A stretch of 64,000 bases of DNA from Siphonodentalium dalli. Its lineage: Eukaryota; Mollusca; Scaphopoda; Gadilida; Siphonodentaliidae. The notes beneath the pieces were generated by a model. The model was given only the letters and a program-made list of their open reading frames with translations, was not told the DNA's origin and searched no databases. The stretch lies in assembly GCA_032622095.1 (NCBI GenBank), contig CP136069.1, positions 68,969,319 through 69,033,318 on the forward strand, given 5' to 3'. Numbering within the stretch: the first letter of the stretch is position 1; each line of letters starts with the position of its first letter. Both the position numbers and the translations under genes were made by a program. This document shows, piece after piece, positions 25,201-39,000 of the stretch.

Positions 25201-26971
25201 TTGACCACATTGTGATAGTTACAGTTATGCCCTGTGCCAATGCATTCTCTTATATATGCGAGTCGACCATAGGTCGCCTCGCATATATAAGAGAATGCAT
25301 TGGCCTAAAAAAAAACCTTTTTTAAACACTTTTTACCATTTTTTCTTACATTCTTTAACAATTTTATAATTTTTAATGTATTAAGCCAATGCATTCTCTT
25401 ATATATGCGAGGCGACCTATGGTCGACTCGCATATATAAGAGAATGCATTGGCACAGGGCCCTTCTGTTGGGTAAAGGGTTAAACAGAAAAGGATTGACC
25501 ATATAAAGTAATGAACAAGAACAGTGTTACTGCTTCTCAAAGAGCCTCAAACTTCCAGAACAGTCATATTTCAAACCACAGGTGAATTAGTTAACATCAT
25601 ACTAGATTGAAGTAAGAGACATGGAATGGCCGCCAGCAACCGAATGGAATCGCCATTCAATAGCGACGATAATGATAACAACAAGAGCATCACTTATTAG
25701 ACTTAATAATGAGCCAATATTAATTAATTTGTGGGATTTTCAAAAAGTCTCATAAGGCAGAAAAAAGTCTCAGAACATACAATTCGTAGAGACAGACAGA
25801 CCGAAGGATGGACGGCTAGACAGACAGACAGACATAGCGTATAATAATAGACAAATTCCCCAATGCAATGCATTTCCAATTACTTTAACCTACCCTACTC
25901 CCTTCAAGTTATTTAGTGCATGAACACACCAATCATAATCCTTGGGATGTGTTTTTTCCAAATCTCAAACTGTCAATGTAAGCTGCTAGTTACTATAAAC
26001 CAACCCTCCTCCCCTAATTTTATTTAGCATATGAACTCACCAATCGTAATCTTTGGGATGTGTTTGTTTCCAGGTCTCAAACTGTCCATGTAAGCAATTC
26101 AACACCGGAGGATTCACTAAAGAATAAAAATGAAAAACATAGAATACAAAGAATTAAAATACAGACTACAAATTGTTCATGTAAGACCCACACAGCAAAC
26201 TTCCATCATGTTTTAGATTCTAATTTCTAATTAATGTAACATAGTACGCCTTTCACATATTTATTTATCGTTTGGGCAGGAATTCCAAATAATTATTTTT
26301 ATTCGTCAAAATTATCTTATATTCTCACATAAAATTTACAACTATTATTACCACACCCAAATATTCGTATTTCATTATTCCTATTTTATGGATATTCTTC
26401 ATAATTGCAACCAAATATTTCTACTTCATTATTCCTATATTATGCATATTCTTCATAATTGCACATTATTCATGAGTAAATCTTAGTTTGTATCAATATT
26501 TCAACTATTTTCTCTCAAAGGTCATGTGACATCACCAGTCAACAATCCCAGAATGCTCTGCCTTGTTGCTGTGGAACTTGATTTAGTCTTTGACTCAAGC
26601 TATTTTCTTTCATTACCTAATTTGATTACCAGTCGAACACAAATATCATCACAACATCTAACGTTGTTTACATAGTACTGTTGCTATTGCAGTAACTTGG
26701 TGCAGTGTTGATAAGAATCAGACTTAGACTTTGGCGATCCTAAATACATCTCATTTTACAAAGAGTCGACACGACCAGGGCTCGAATTAACTGTATTCAC
26801 ATATCAATTTGCAAAGCAAATTTCCAATTCTGCTAACCAAATTACATAGAAAAAAGATGTATTGGTAGGGAATGCTATACAAAATCTACCCAGTGCTGCA
26901 AAATGCTATACAAATTAAAAAATGAAAGTTGTTTATTGAATTGATGAGTTATCTATATCTATATTTGCAAA

Positions 26972-27002
<31 letters not shown>

Positions 27003-30000
27003 GTTCTATAGAAATTCACAGGGGACCATCTAGATGATGCCAAAGGGGTCTACTAGGAGTAGCTTTTTACGAGAAAGATAATGGTCGGGGTTAGAATTTT
27101 CTAAAGTGACGCCGTTGTTGTCAGGGGCAGAACAGGGAAAGGGGCAGAAAAAAAATTTGTCGCCGATTGCCACCAAACTTATATATAATCACCCCCCATA
27201 ATATGAGGAATCTAATGGCGTGGTTTAAATATGGCAAAAGTCGCGCCGTTCGCGTCAGGGGTGCCCGGAAGGGGGGGGGGCAGATTTTTTTCTGTCGCCG
27301 ATTGCCACGAAACTTACATATAATCATCCCCATGATATGAAGAATCCAACGGTGCGGTTTAAATATGTCAAAAGTGGCGTCGTTTGAGTCAGGGATGAAC
27401 GGAAAGGGAGAGGGGCACCAAAATTGATAAAACTAATTTTAGCGCCGATTTCCACCAAATTGATATATATTCTTCTTCATGATACAACGAATCTAATTGT
27501 GAGATTTAACAACGCCAAATTGTTGTTTTTGGATGAGAGATTGGGAGGGGTGGGCACTAAATTTGATAATAAGTCGCCGATTGCCACCATGGTATGAGGA
27601 GTCTAATGGTGTGGCTTGTATCTGTCAAATGTGGCCTCATTCGAGTCAGGGTTGCATTGAAAGGGACAGCGGCACCAAATTGATGCACAATTTTTTTAGC
27701 GCCAATTTCCACCAAATTGATACACGTTCTTATCCATGATACGAGGAATCTAATCGTGATTTAAAGACGGCATAGTGGTGCTATTTGGGTGAGAGATGGA
27801 GAGGGGAGGGATTGGCACCAAATTTGATAAAAAAATTGTTTAGTCGCCGATTATCACCAAACTTATAAACAATCATCTCCATGATATCAGGAGTGTAATC
27901 GTGTGGTTTAAGGGTGTCACAAGTGGGGCCATTCAAGTCAGTGGTGTATAGAGATGAGAGGGACACAAAAAATTATATCTATATGTTTAGTGCCGATTTC
28001 CACCAGATTGATACATATTCTTTTCCATGATACGAGGAATCTTATCGTGTAGTTTAGATACACCAAATTGGTGCCCTATGGGTGAGAGATATGGGGACCT
28101 TAAATTTGATACGAATTTGTATACTCGCCAATTTTCACCAATTTCATATATATGCATCTCTAATCTCTAATCATCTAATGAGTCTTATTAGTGTGTGCAG
28201 CTTGAGTCCGAAATAGGGACAGGAGGGTCACCAAAACTGATACAAAATATTTTTAGTACCAATTACCATCAAATGCAGACACGTTCTTCTCAAATGATAC
28301 AAGAAATAAAATCGTGCTGTCTGTCTGTCTTTTTGTCTGTCTGTGTGCATTCTATATATAACTTCACACGGTACAATCGAGATGGCACCAAGGTGTTCTA
28401 AGAGGGGTAACTTTTTACAAGAAAGACAATGGTGCGGGTTAAATTTTTCTAAAATGACGCTGTTGGTGGGAGGGGAAATTAAAAACATATGGTGAAATAG
28501 TTTTGTCGCTGATTTCCACCAAACGAATACATAATCACCTTCGCAATATGGCGTTGTTCGAGTCAGCGTTGCATCAACAATTAATTTAATAAAACAAATT
28601 CCACCAAATTCATACACGTTTTTCTCTAATGATATACCATGAATTAAATCACATTTGGTGTCGTTTGCGTCACGGATGGCGAGCGGATATGCACTATCAT
28701 TGATAAGATTGCTATTCGCCGATATCCACATATAAGTTATATACAGTCACCAGGCCATCTCCATATCATTTTAAGTAGTTGGGCGTTCACATTTCACAAT
28801 CCCGACATATGGTGACCCACATAAGTCACTTGAACAATTATATCTTCTTAACAGTCATATTTATATGGGAATGGCAATCAAGGCATTCACACAATGAGCT
28901 AGCAAAAAGAGATAACTAGAAGAATCATTAAACGTATATTTATCATTCTATTGAAGAGATACATATATTCGTGCAAACTGAGAGACCTCGAACCGTCAGA
29001 GGATTGCATATATATAATAACAAAATTTAGTCTGTTCCATTCAATACAGTTTCCACAAAAAGTTACGATTTGTCAAGAGATATGGAAGGCCTGTTCAAAA
29101 ATAGTGGTCACAGTGTGCAGTCAAATATAGTTTCTTCTGATATACAAGAAAATGCAGTTAGTAGCACAAGACTTTTCAGGATCCTACCAATACTGACATC
29201 TGACAAGGGTTTTAGAACAGACTCAACGATAGTCCAAGTCTTCTTGTACTAAAACCAGCTAAGATATTGGGATGGCGATGCTGGCGTTTAGTCCAAGACC
29301 GCCCTATATGCTCGCTTATGACACGACTTAAGCGTTAGTGACCCGCTCAAATAAAACCACAATTATATGAAATAAAATATCACAATTGCGACAATAAACG
29401 GATATTTTCCCCAGAAGACATGCTATTTTATCTGAAACCCACATCAGTTGTGAATTTAAAACGGTAATTTAATGCGAAAAGAGACATTTACCTCAATGTT
29501 TACAATTTTTTAAAAGTATGCGAACTCGGTTGACCTCCCGAACTGTGTTCGGCATTTTCCGTTAAAAATATTCCGTAGATTTTGGACAACAACGCAAATT
29601 ACGATGAATTCTCCATTGTAATCGTAATTATGTGTGTCAATAAATAAAATAATAAATAGATTAATTAAACATTGGAGATATAAATGTAATACACTAAATA
29701 AATGAACCTTAAGTTTGAAAAGTCCCACTAAAACGGAAGAACTATATTTCGAAACTGTGTGATTCGGTTCTCCGATTATTTTATCAACACACAAGTCAAA
29801 ATGCACATCACACGCATGGCAAGTCAGACGTAAGAGTTCTAATTTGCTCCAATTTTGACAAGTTGCTTGCGAAAATTGTCAACAAAACTACCGTTCTGAT
29901 CCTCCATTATGTCATTAAGTTTTTAGTGCGGGAATTGTTCTGAAAGCACATAGAAAACTGGACTTTCGGGCGATCGGTTTTTGACATTTTTGTTCGGAAA

Positions 30001-33000
30001 ACCCGCGCTATATATAGAAACGGAAAGTAGAATTCCCAGAACGAACAGAGGATTATGCCGAACTTATTCGGACCACTTCGGCTTTCGGTTAAAACGTAAA
30101 CAAACAGATAAACAAATCGATGTTTGTGTCAATCAACCGGAATATTCTATGTGTAATTTAACATTAAAGTTAGATTATTATACACCATTATGACCATAAG
30201 ATGTAAGCCTTTCCGATGTATATAGCATCATGTATTGATTTGCTAGGTAAATCGAGTAAAATACACCACAGATTCCCGCCACAGATCGTGGGCGTAAGTC
30301 GTGTGGTAGGATTGGTATGCAAGCGGGCTTGGACTAAACGCCAGCATCGCCATCCCAATATCTTAGCTGGTTTTAGTACAAGAAGACTTGGACTAACTCA
30401 ACGACTGACATAAACAACTCAAAATCTCACTCTGTGCCTGTCACATGTAGCTGATATATGCGCAGCAACATTTCGTTTAAACTAAGAATATTTAGCCAAT
30501 ATATAGCACCATGAACAGAGGAGCACCTGGAAATTTCTTTGAAACATCTGTATCTTCATGGAGATATGATAGCCAGGTGTCCTCGATATCTTGTCCAACC
30601 CACTAGATTGATTGATACATCTCAACATGTAAAACCCAATTATCATCTTTTATCGAACTAATGTGTTTATGATGTTCATGTATCATATTATAACGTATAA
30701 TGTATACGCAGTTGTAAATAAATAAATACTTCATTATTGGTGGAACAGATTAATCGTGATAAACAGAATGACAATTGACAAGGTGAGCTACTACTTATAT
30801 TCCATGACTGTAATAATCATGTTTTGTGATGCTATTTGAATATACAATTTATGAGAAAACGTATAACACTTTAAGCAAGAGCATTCTCTATTCCCAACAA
30901 ATATCCACAGCATACATTAACCTGGGCAACGCCGGGTAACCCTGCTAGTAATCTATATTTACACAAGTATATTTCATGTTTGTGAATCATCTCACAATTT
31001 CTTAAGGATGTACACATTCTTTATCTGATGCGAATGTGAGGAAACTGGGAATAGTTAGACTTAGGCCATCTACCACAACTACTAAGAGGTTTACCAACCA
31101 ACCCTCCCCACTTCACATCTTTGATATTTAATTTATTAAATGATTCGACATTATGTATGGTTTGATTGGCAAACTTTGACTTAAAGACATATTATGGACT
31201 TGTTTGGGTGCGTGAAACTGATAAGCTAGTACTCAGTCTCTATGGCAACTAGAGGAATGTAGCATTCTACTAACATCATCGAAAATTTCCAACAAATCGA
31301 CTGTACCACTCCATAGATATCATCGTGTGAACTAAGCTCAATTGTAAATATTTACACCTTGATTCGGGACGCAACTATCTGCAATAAACAAATGAAAATG
31401 AATTCACCAACAAGAGTCACAACATTTAATTAATATATAGGCATGACGGTTTGTGTGGTCAATTTGGATATAATATTTGTAAAAAAAATAACTGCTTTGA
31501 GCAAGATTATTCTCCATTTCTATTTGATCACCCCACCGGAGTGTTTCACATCACTTTAATACACATGCGCGTGAATATAATATAGAATCTCTGTACTCTG
31601 ATGCAAAATGAACAGACAGCAGATTTGATGCTGCATTAACCGATCTAACAGCCTTGAATGGTAGAAAGTTTACTCACAAGCTTTGACCAAGTCAGTCGTT
31701 AACACCTGCAGTAACATAGGTGATAGTGACGCTAGCTCCAGTAAAAATGGTACTGTCGTCACATTCAGGTGGCTTCTATCTCCCTGTAGACTTTCCTGTA
31801 AATAAAACCGCAATTATATCGGGTTACTTTAACCCTTTCAGTGCCAAGTCTGATTTTTGTATCAACCCATATTTCCTTGATCATTTTTCAAATTTATTGA
31901 TTATAATAATGTGATACATTGATGGAAAGAGCTCTAAGAGCTCTTTCCATCAATGCATCACATTATTATAATCAATCAATTTGAAAAATGATCAAGGAAA
32001 TATGGGTTGATACAAAATTCGGACTTGGCACTGAAAGGGTTAATGATCAATATTATGAAAAGATGACCAACAATGTATATCTATCAAGAGACGAATTATA
32101 AATTTAATAATCAAATGACATACCTTTATTTTTGAAAACTATAGCTAAATACATTCAATAAAATGTTATGTTTGTTCTCACTTTTCTATCTATAAGTCAT
32201 TTTATTTTATATTACTTAGTTTACGGATTGTTTTTGCTGAAAGGTAAGGGAGGTGGGAGGAAAACAAAACTAAAATCTGTATAATTTTGTTTTAAATTTA
32301 TATTGTCAAATATTAGGGTCGGGAGAAATAAAATACTTGCTGTATAATAATCTCCTCATCTAAATCAAGCCACCATATCACCTATAGCTATGCCTTGCCC
32401 TTGTCCACTTGCATATTTTTTTTATTTGGATGCGTCTTTAAAGCAAGATACTGATAGATGAAAAAATATTCCCAATATCAAAGTCTGTCATCTTGTCGTT
32501 GACATTCATTACCATAATGATCGCCAGAAGGCTTCGCTGTTCAATCGATGTTGTATGTTTTATGCAAACTTTTTTCAATTTTTTTTTATATGTCTGGATT
32601 AATATTCCCTTGGCGGAAATAAAACAAAACCCAAAACTAAAATTTTTTTTGACAAACAGCATTGTTTGGGTAGGGAAATCCATAAGCCAAGTAATAAAAA
32701 ATAAAATGCCCAAGGCCATATAACATAAATAGTTTGTTTCTCAAAATGTGGATAAAATATCACCGGTGGCAGCTGTCTTATCGAGTCATCAAGGGAGATA
32801 AACCCTGCATGGACTTTGATCTTATACATGCACATGTTTGATATATGTAAGGCCATTAAAAATATTTACCTGTGTTCTCAGGCAATTTGATCAGGAAAAT
32901 TGGACAAGGGTGGGAGGCTTTTGATTTTTTCTATGAATCCTCGAAAGCATTGGATGCATGGAAAATTTTATGGAAGAGTATTTTTATTTAAAGCCTAAGT

Positions 33001-36000
33001 ACACCTGGTCAAAGATAAATATCAAAGGATCACTGTCACAATGTGTTCGATCAATCTCTACCAGAGAGCACCAGTCATACTTCCTTTCTGTCACCGGCTG
33101 GGTACTAGTCTGTGGTTTTCTATATTTAGCACGGGTTTTTCCAGACAAAATGGCGAGACTATGATCGACCAATTCAAATTTCCTTTGAGAGCAATTCCCA
33201 CACTAAAAACTTAATAACAGAATGTAGAATTAGAGTGGTAGTTTTGTTTTGTTTTCGCACACTCCTTTCGCAAAATGGCATCAAATTAGAACTCTTGTGT
33301 TTGACTTGCCCATGAAAATTGTCGTCCATATGCGTTTTGACTTTTGTGCTGATAAAATAATCGGAGAACCAAACCACACCATTTCGCAATACAGTTCTTT
33401 GGTTTTAGAGGTATGAAATTACACAAATGTTGTTCGATATTTTTTGTGCTTAATAAGGCCAACATGTTTCTGTTTGCTTAGTATATATATTTATATTGTG
33501 GAAAGTAATATGTCACCGGTAGCAGCGGTCTTACCGAGTCATCAAGGGAGGTAAACCCTGCATGGAGTTTAGTGTTTGATATTTGTATGCATACCTGGAA
33601 CAGATTCATCAGAGCCAACCTAATGTCCTGTCCGTGAGTCGAGGCTAAATGACCGAGGATGCCAACAACTGACGCCATTTTAGGAATTTTCTCGTCACCT
33701 GAATCCATGGAAGGTGTACTAGGATTACTGAAGTCCTTTAGACCGCACATCAGCACCTTATTAATAATGGTCGTCGGGAAGCAGGACCTACAAAGATCAA
33801 TGAATTAAGAAATAAATGAAAAATGTTTCAAATCATAATGAATATTACTTTATCAGTGATGGTTGTCAGCAAGCAGGACCATTAGATAATAAAAGGCCAC
33901 TCGGCAACAGTGTCTCCCAAAATGGTGGCTTAATTTGGAGAGAGTGAGGACTTTGTAGAATATATTAGATGGATAAGTTACTTGTGTGCACTGTCTCATC
34001 ACTGAGCTGCATACAAATAACCAAATCTAAAAAACAAAAACTCTTAAAGTCGAAATATAACCTCAAATTGGCACAAAATCAACAAAATACTAAGTTGAAA
34101 AATTATAAGTGGACAAGGACCATAACTGCAGTATAATGGGCAGATCGAACCTAAATTCAAACTTGATCTGAATTTTCATGAGTAATCCACATACCAAATT
34201 TGAAAACGAACAGATAAACTATGCCTAAAGCTATCACACTGAAACCAAAAAAATCGTCAAATTATAAGTCAACAAGAATCATAATTCTGGTAAAAATAAG
34301 CAGACGGAACTTGAAATTTGAACTTGACCTGTATTTTCATGTGGCTAATCCACCTAAAATTTTGAAAATAATCAGTTTAAATTTAAAAAAAAAAGGCCAT
34401 AACTCAGGTGAAAAAGGCGGGTGGAACCCAAATTTGAACTTGACCTGTATTTTGTTCTAGTTTGCGTCTATCTAAAGTTATCTTCCGGAAACCTAAAGCG
34501 AATGGCCAGATGGGCAGACAGAAGGACGGAAAGACAGACCAATAAAACATAATATGTCACATTTTTTTTAAATGGGCATATAAAAACAAATGTTGAAATT
34601 GCCAGGCCTGATAACTGGCTGCAAATTTCGAGCAAATATATGGTGAAGGTTCCTGGTCCTGATCTTGATCATCCAGAAAACAGCCATGGCATCTAACTGC
34701 TGATCCACGATTCATACGCTTCACACTCCAAACGAAAAGGCTACGAAGTCCATAATCATAAACAAAACTCACCCAATATGGGCCACAACCCAATCTAAAT
34801 AAACAAAACTCACCCAATATGGGCCACAACCCATTCTAAATAAACCAAACTCACCCAATATGGGCCACATCCCATTCTAAATAAACCAAACTCACCCAAT
34901 ATGGGCCACATCCCATTCTAAATAAACCAAACTCACCCAATATGGGCCACAACCCAATCTAAATAAACCAAACTCACCCAATATGGGCCACAACCCAATC
35001 TAAATAAACCAAACTCACACAATATGGGCCACAACCCAATCTAAATAAACCAAACTCACCCAATATGGGCCACAACCCATTCTAAATAAACCAAACTCAC
35101 CCAATATGGACCACAACCCATTCTAAATAAACCAAACTCACCCAATATGGCCCACAACCCAATCAAAATAAACCAAACTCACCCAATATGGGCCACATCC
35201 CAATCAAAATGAACCAAACTCACCCAATATGGGCCACAACCCAATCAAAATAAACCAAACTCACCCAATATGGGCCACAACCCATTCTAAATAAACCAAA
35301 CTCACCCAAAATGGGCCACAACCCATTCTAAATAAACCAAACTCACCCAATATGGGCCACATCCCAATCAAAATAAACCAAACTCACCCAATATGGGCCA
35401 CATCCCATTCTAAATAAACCAAACTCACCCAATATGGGCCACAACCCAATCAAAATAAACCAAACTCACCCAATATGGGCCACATCCCAATCAAAATGAA
35501 CCAAACTCACCCAATATGGGCCACAACCCAATCAAAATAAACCAAACTCACCCAATATGGGCCACAACCCATTCTAAATAAACCAAACTCACCCAAAATG
35601 GGCCACATCCCATTCTAAATAAACCAAACTCACCCAATATGGGCCACATCCCAATCAAAATAAACCAAACTCACCCAATATGGGCCACATCCCATTCTAA
35701 ATAAACCAAACTCACCCAATATGGGCCACAACCCAATCAAAATAAACCAAACTCACCCAATATGGGCCACAGCCCAATCTAAATAAACCAAAACTCACCC
35801 AATATGGACCACAACCCAATCTAAATAAACCAAACTCGCCCAATATGGGCCACAACCCAATAAAAATAAACCAAACTCACCCAATATGGGCCACAACCCA
35901 TTCTAAATAAACCAAACTCACCCAATATGGGCCACACCCCATTCTAAATAAACCAAACTCACCCAATATGGGCCACAACCCAATCTAAATAAACCAAACT

Positions 36001-39000
36001 CACCCAATATGGGCCACAACCCATTCTAAATAAACCAAACTCACCCAATATGGGCCACAACCCAATCTAAATAAACCAAACTCACCCAATATGGGACACA
36101 ACCCAATCTAAATAAACCAAACTCACCCAATATGGGCCACAACCCATTCTAAATAAACCAAACTCACCCAATATGGGCCACAACCCATTCTAAATAAACC
36201 AAACTCACCCAATATGGGCCACAACCCATTCTAAATAAACCAAACTCACCCAATATGGCCCACATCCCAATCAAAATAAACCAAACTCACCCAATATGGG
36301 CCACATCCCAATCAAAATGAACCAAACTCACCCAATATGGGCCACAACCCAATCAAAATAAACCAAACTCACCCAATATGGGCCACAACCCAATCAAAAT
36401 AAACCAAACTCACCCAATATGGGCCACATCCCATTCTAAATAAACCAAACTCACCCAATATGGGCCACATCCCATTCTAAATAAACCAAACTCACCCAAT
36501 ATGGGCCACAACCCAATCAAAATAAACCAAACTCACCCGATATGGGCCACAACCCATTCTAAATAAACCAAACTCACCCAATATGGGCCACAGCCATTCT
36601 AAATAAACCAAACTCACCCAATATGGGCCACAACCCATTCTAAATAAACCAAACTCACCCAATATGGCCCACAACCCAATCAAAATAAACCAAACTCACC
36701 CAATATGGGCCACATCCCAATCAAAATGAACCAAACTCACCCAATATGGGCCACAACCCAATCAAAATAAACCAAACTCACCCAATATGGGCCACAACCC
36801 AATCAAAATAAACCAAACTCACCCAATATGGGCCACAACCCATTCTAAATAAACCAAACTCACCCAATATGGGCCACATCCCATTCTAAATAAACCAAAC
36901 TCACCCAATATGGGCCACAACCCAATCAAAATAAACCAAACTCACCCAATATGGGCCACATCCCATTCTAAATAAACCAAACTCACCCAATATGGGCCAC
37001 AACCCAATCAAAATAAACCAAACTCACCCAATATGGGCCACAACCCAATCTAAATAAACCAAAACTCACCCAATATGGACCACAACCCAATCTAAATAAA
37101 CCAAACTCGCCCAATATGGGCCACAACCCAATAAAAATAAACCAAACTCACCCAATATGGGCAACAGCCCAATCTAAATAAACCAAACTCACCCAATATG
37201 GGCCACAACCCAATCATAATAAACCAAACTCACCCAATATGGGCCACAACCCATTCTAAATAAACCAAACTCACCCAATATGGGCCACAGCCCAATCAAA
37301 ATAAACCAAACTCACCAAATATGGGCCACAGCCCAATCTAAATAAACCAAACTCACCCAATATGGGCCACATCCCAATCAAAATAAACCAAACTCACCCA
37401 ATATGGGCCACAACCCATTCTAAATAAACCAAACTCACCCAATATGGGCCACAACCCATTCGAAATAAACCAAACTCACCCAATATGGGCCACAACCCAT
37501 TCGAAATAAACCAAACTCACCCAATATGGGCCACAACCCAATCTAAATAAACCAAACTCACCCAATATGGGCCACACCCCATTCTAAATAAACCAAACTC
37601 ACCCAATATGGCCCACAACCCATTCTAAATAAACCATACTCACCCAATATGGGCCACAACCCATTCGAAATAAACCAAACTCACCCAATATGGGCCACAA
37701 CCCATTCTAAATAAACCAAACTCACCCAATATGGCCCACAACCCAATCAAAATAAACCAAACTCACCCAATATGGGCCACATCCCAATCAAAATGAACCA
37801 AACTCACCCAATATGGGCCACAACCCAATCAAAATAAACCAAACTCACCCAATATGGGCCACAACCCAATCAAAATAAACCAAACTCACCCAATATGGGC
37901 CACAACCCATTCTAAATAAACCAAACTCACCCAATATGGGCCACATCCCATTCTAAATAAACCAAACTCACCCAATATGGGCCACAACCCAATCAAAATA
38001 AACCAAACTCACCCAATATGGGCCACATCCCATTCTAAATAAACCAAACTCACCCAATATGGGCCACAACCCAATCAAAATAAACCAAACTCACCCAATA
38101 TGGGCCACAACCCAATCTAAATAAACCAAAACTCACCCAATATGGACCACAACCCAATCTAAATAAACCAAACTCGCCCAATATGGGCCACAACCCAATA
38201 AAAATAAACCAAACTCACCCAATATGGGCAACAGCCCAATCTAAATAAACCAAACTCACCCAATATGGGCCACAACCCAATCATAATAAACCAAACTCAC
38301 CCAATATGGGCCACAACCCATTCTAAATAAACCAAACTCACCCAATATGGGCCACAGCCCAATCAAAATAAACCAAACTCACCAAATATGGGCCACAGCC
38401 CAATCTAAATAAACCAAACTCACCCAATATGGGCCACATCCCAATCAAAATAAACCAAACTCACCCAATATGGGCCACAACCCATTCTAAATAAACCAAA
38501 CTCACCCAATATGGGCCACAACCCATTCGAAATAAACCAAACTCACCCAATATGGGCCACAACCCATTCGAAATAAACCAAACTCACCCAATATGGGCCA
38601 CAACCCAATCTAAATAAACCAAACTCACCCAATATGGGCCACACCCCATTCTAAATAAACCAAACTCACCCAATATGGCCCACAACCCATTCTAAATAAA
38701 CCATACTCACCCAATATGGGCCACAACCCATTCGAAATAAACCAAACTCACCCAATATGGGCCACAACCCATTCTAAATAAACCAAACTCACCCAATATG
38801 GCCCACAACCCATTCTAAATAAACCATACTCACCCAATATGGGCCACACCCCATTCGAAATAAACCAAACTCACCCAATATGGGCCACAACCCAATCAAA
38901 ATAAACCATACTCACCCAATATGGGCCACAACCCATTCTAAATAAACCATACTCACCCAATATGGGCCACATCCCATTCTAAATAAACCATACTCACCCA

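Larger units (their letters stand above)
26952..30948 (+). mobile_element. Non-autonomous Helitron, plus orientation
   Basis: The 5' end TCTATATCTATATTTGC follows A. The 3' end has a GC hairpin ('gggcaacgcc', 'gggtaaccc') then CTAG followed by T, which is the Helitron signature with A/T insertion. It carries a TGTC microsatellite near the 5' end, about ten ~180-bp internal tandem units, and a 3' third shared with the Helitron at 48797-53336. No Rep/helicase ORF was seen. It lies in INTS5 intron 6 in the orientation opposite to the gene. Confidence 0.88.

Noticed and set aside
28228-28731. 167-codon ORF conserved in both Helitrons (also 49843-50346)
   Set aside because: It runs antisense through the Helitron's tandem units and microsatellite. 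Conservation follows from recent copy identity, and it has no domain-like pattern.
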